Positions 63,377 to 64,000 of a stretch of 64,000 nt of DNA are shown one piece after another. Origin of the DNA: a candidate division FCPU426 bacterium (GTDB taxonomy: Bacteria; Oederibacteriota; Muellerivitia; Muellerivitales; DAHXKG01); assembly GCA_027366525.1 (NCBI GenBank), contig DAHXKG010000005.1, forward strand, positions 128,575-192,574, read 5' to 3'. The notes under the pieces are model-generated. The model saw nothing but the letters and a program-made list of their open reading frames with translations, did not search any database and had not been told where the DNA came from. Position numbers and translations under genes: made by a program. The first letter of the stretch is position 1. Each line of letters begins with the position of its first letter.

Positions 63377-64000
63377 GTGCTAAAGTTTTTATATAAGCAT
63401 CGGTCACATATCGTGATTATAATTGTTTTTTTGATTGGAAGTTTGTTCCTGATTTACAAACACTCAAACACAGGTTCAAAACAGAATTTTAAAAATCTAT
63501 GGATTCAAAAAAGTATTTATCGTGTATGGGAACCCTTGCAGTATTGTTTAACTTGCATCCTAAATCTTCCAAGTCAAGGTATCTATTTTATTCGCAATCT
63601 TGAAAGTTTGGAACAGCAACGTCAAGCATTGATTCGGCAGAATCAACTACTTCAATTCCATATGGAAAAATATGATGATTTAAAAAACCAGGTGATGCAA
63701 CTTGAATCAATTTTGAAGGTCAAACCAGCATTACCGAAGAATGTTCAGATTGCGCAGGTAATTTCTTATGATCCATCCGTGTGGAATAAAAGTTGTACGA
63801 TTAATCGCGGCTTCGATGATGGCGTTCAGGTTGGTGCAACGGTATTAACCACCAATGGTATCGTTGGTCAAGTAATAATGGTGCTTAAACACTGTGCCAA
63901 AGTATTAATGCTATTGGATCCACGTGCCGCTATTTCTGGATATGATACTCGATCAGAGGTTATTGGAATTGCAGTTGGAACCGGGAGTACTCAAATGCAG
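63377..64000 (+). CDS. mreC: Rod shape-determining protein MreC, N-terminal part (cut by window edge)
   Basis: 208 codons from GTG 63377 (GGAAG 7 bases upstream), open to the window end. One N-terminal membrane helix (IVIIIVFLIGSLFLIY, about 12-27), a periplasmic coiled coil (RNLESLEQQRQALIRQNQLL), then the first MreC beta-barrel: SYDPSVWNKSCTINRGFDDG, VLTTNGIVGQVIMV and VLMLLDPRAAISGY. MreC links MreB to the wall-synthesis enzymes. The C-terminus and mreD lie beyond the window. Confidence 0.93.
   Translation, partial: MLKFLYKHRSHIVIIIVFLIGSLFLIYKHSNTGSKQNFKNLWIQKSIYRVWEPLQYCLTCILNLPSQGIYFIRNLESLEQQRQALIRQNQLLQFHMEKYDDLKNQVMQLESILKVKPALPKNVQIAQVISYDPSVWNKSCTINRGFDDGVQVGATVLTTNGIVGQVIMVLKHCAKVLMLLDPRAAISGYDTRSEVIGIAVGTGSTQMQ

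Overview
The window is AT-rich, densely packed bacterial chromosome from a Gram-negative (diderm) organism. It encodes lipid A enzymes (LpxD, an LpxC-FabZ fusion, LpxA, LpxI), the periplasmic chaperone Skp, an autotransporter, an anchored PpiC-type foldase and an O-antigen-ligase-like protein. The LpxC-FabZ fusion, LpxI instead of LpxH, PurS/PurQ/small PurL, DUF4301 and DUF4321 together argue against an ordinary proteobacterium. They fit deep diderm lineages such as the Bacteroidota, Omnitrophota or Elusimicrobiota neighbourhoods, but I cannot place the organism from this window alone.

Layout. 1-5.6 kb: the start of a superoxide dismutase gene (minus strand, cut by the window edge), a large autotransporter, a decayed insertion sequence with recognisable terminal inverted repeats, and a beta-carbonic anhydrase. 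5.7-9.7 kb: tRNA-Leu, a TPR/coiled-coil protein paired with an ExeA-like ATPase, then tRNA-Gly and tRNA-Cys. 9.7-13.8 kb: a nucleotide-sugar operon (DUF4301, rmlB, rmlA, rmlC; no rmlD). 14.2-16.0 kb: an unrecognised 600-residue protein. 16.1-22.5 kb: tRNA-Val and the translation cluster thrS-infC-rpmI-rplT-trmH, then a long non-coding stretch, a 51-residue microprotein and pheS without pheT. 22.5-25.6 kb: small exported proteins, including a DUF192 protein and a beta-helix protein. 25.7-31.3 kb: an envelope operon, skp-lpxD-lpxC/fabZ-lpxA-lpxI-aminotransferase. 31.4-46.5 kb: purine synthesis, purB-S-Q-L-F, M, N, H, D, interleaved with a CbiX-like chelatase, a TPR/beta-barrel protein and a Wzy-like/TPR protein. 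46.6-52.1 kb: tsaC-like, LMW phosphatase, rpiB, rpmB (minus), recG, rsmD, coaD. 52.2-59.8 kb: a fatty-acid operon behind a perfect consensus promoter, DUF177-rpmF-plsX-fabH-fabD-fabG-acpP-fabF-rnc-DUF4321-maf. 60-64 kb: a PpiD/SurA-like foldase (minus), a zinc-ribbon protein, mreB and the first 208 codons of mreC.

Much of the window serves envelope construction: acyl-ACP supply (fab operon), lipid A assembly, nucleotide sugars, glycan polymerisation, outer-membrane protein chaperones and shape control. The most unusual single gene is purD, whose product carries an in-frame N-terminal extension of about 93 residues with three predicted membrane helices. Other points to examine are the unknown 600-residue protein, the TPR/coiled-coil plus ExeA pair, the aminotransferase joined to the lipid A genes, ThrRS without its TGS domain, and the missing pheT. 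I saw no CRISPR array, no complete mobile element, no rRNA and no replication origin.
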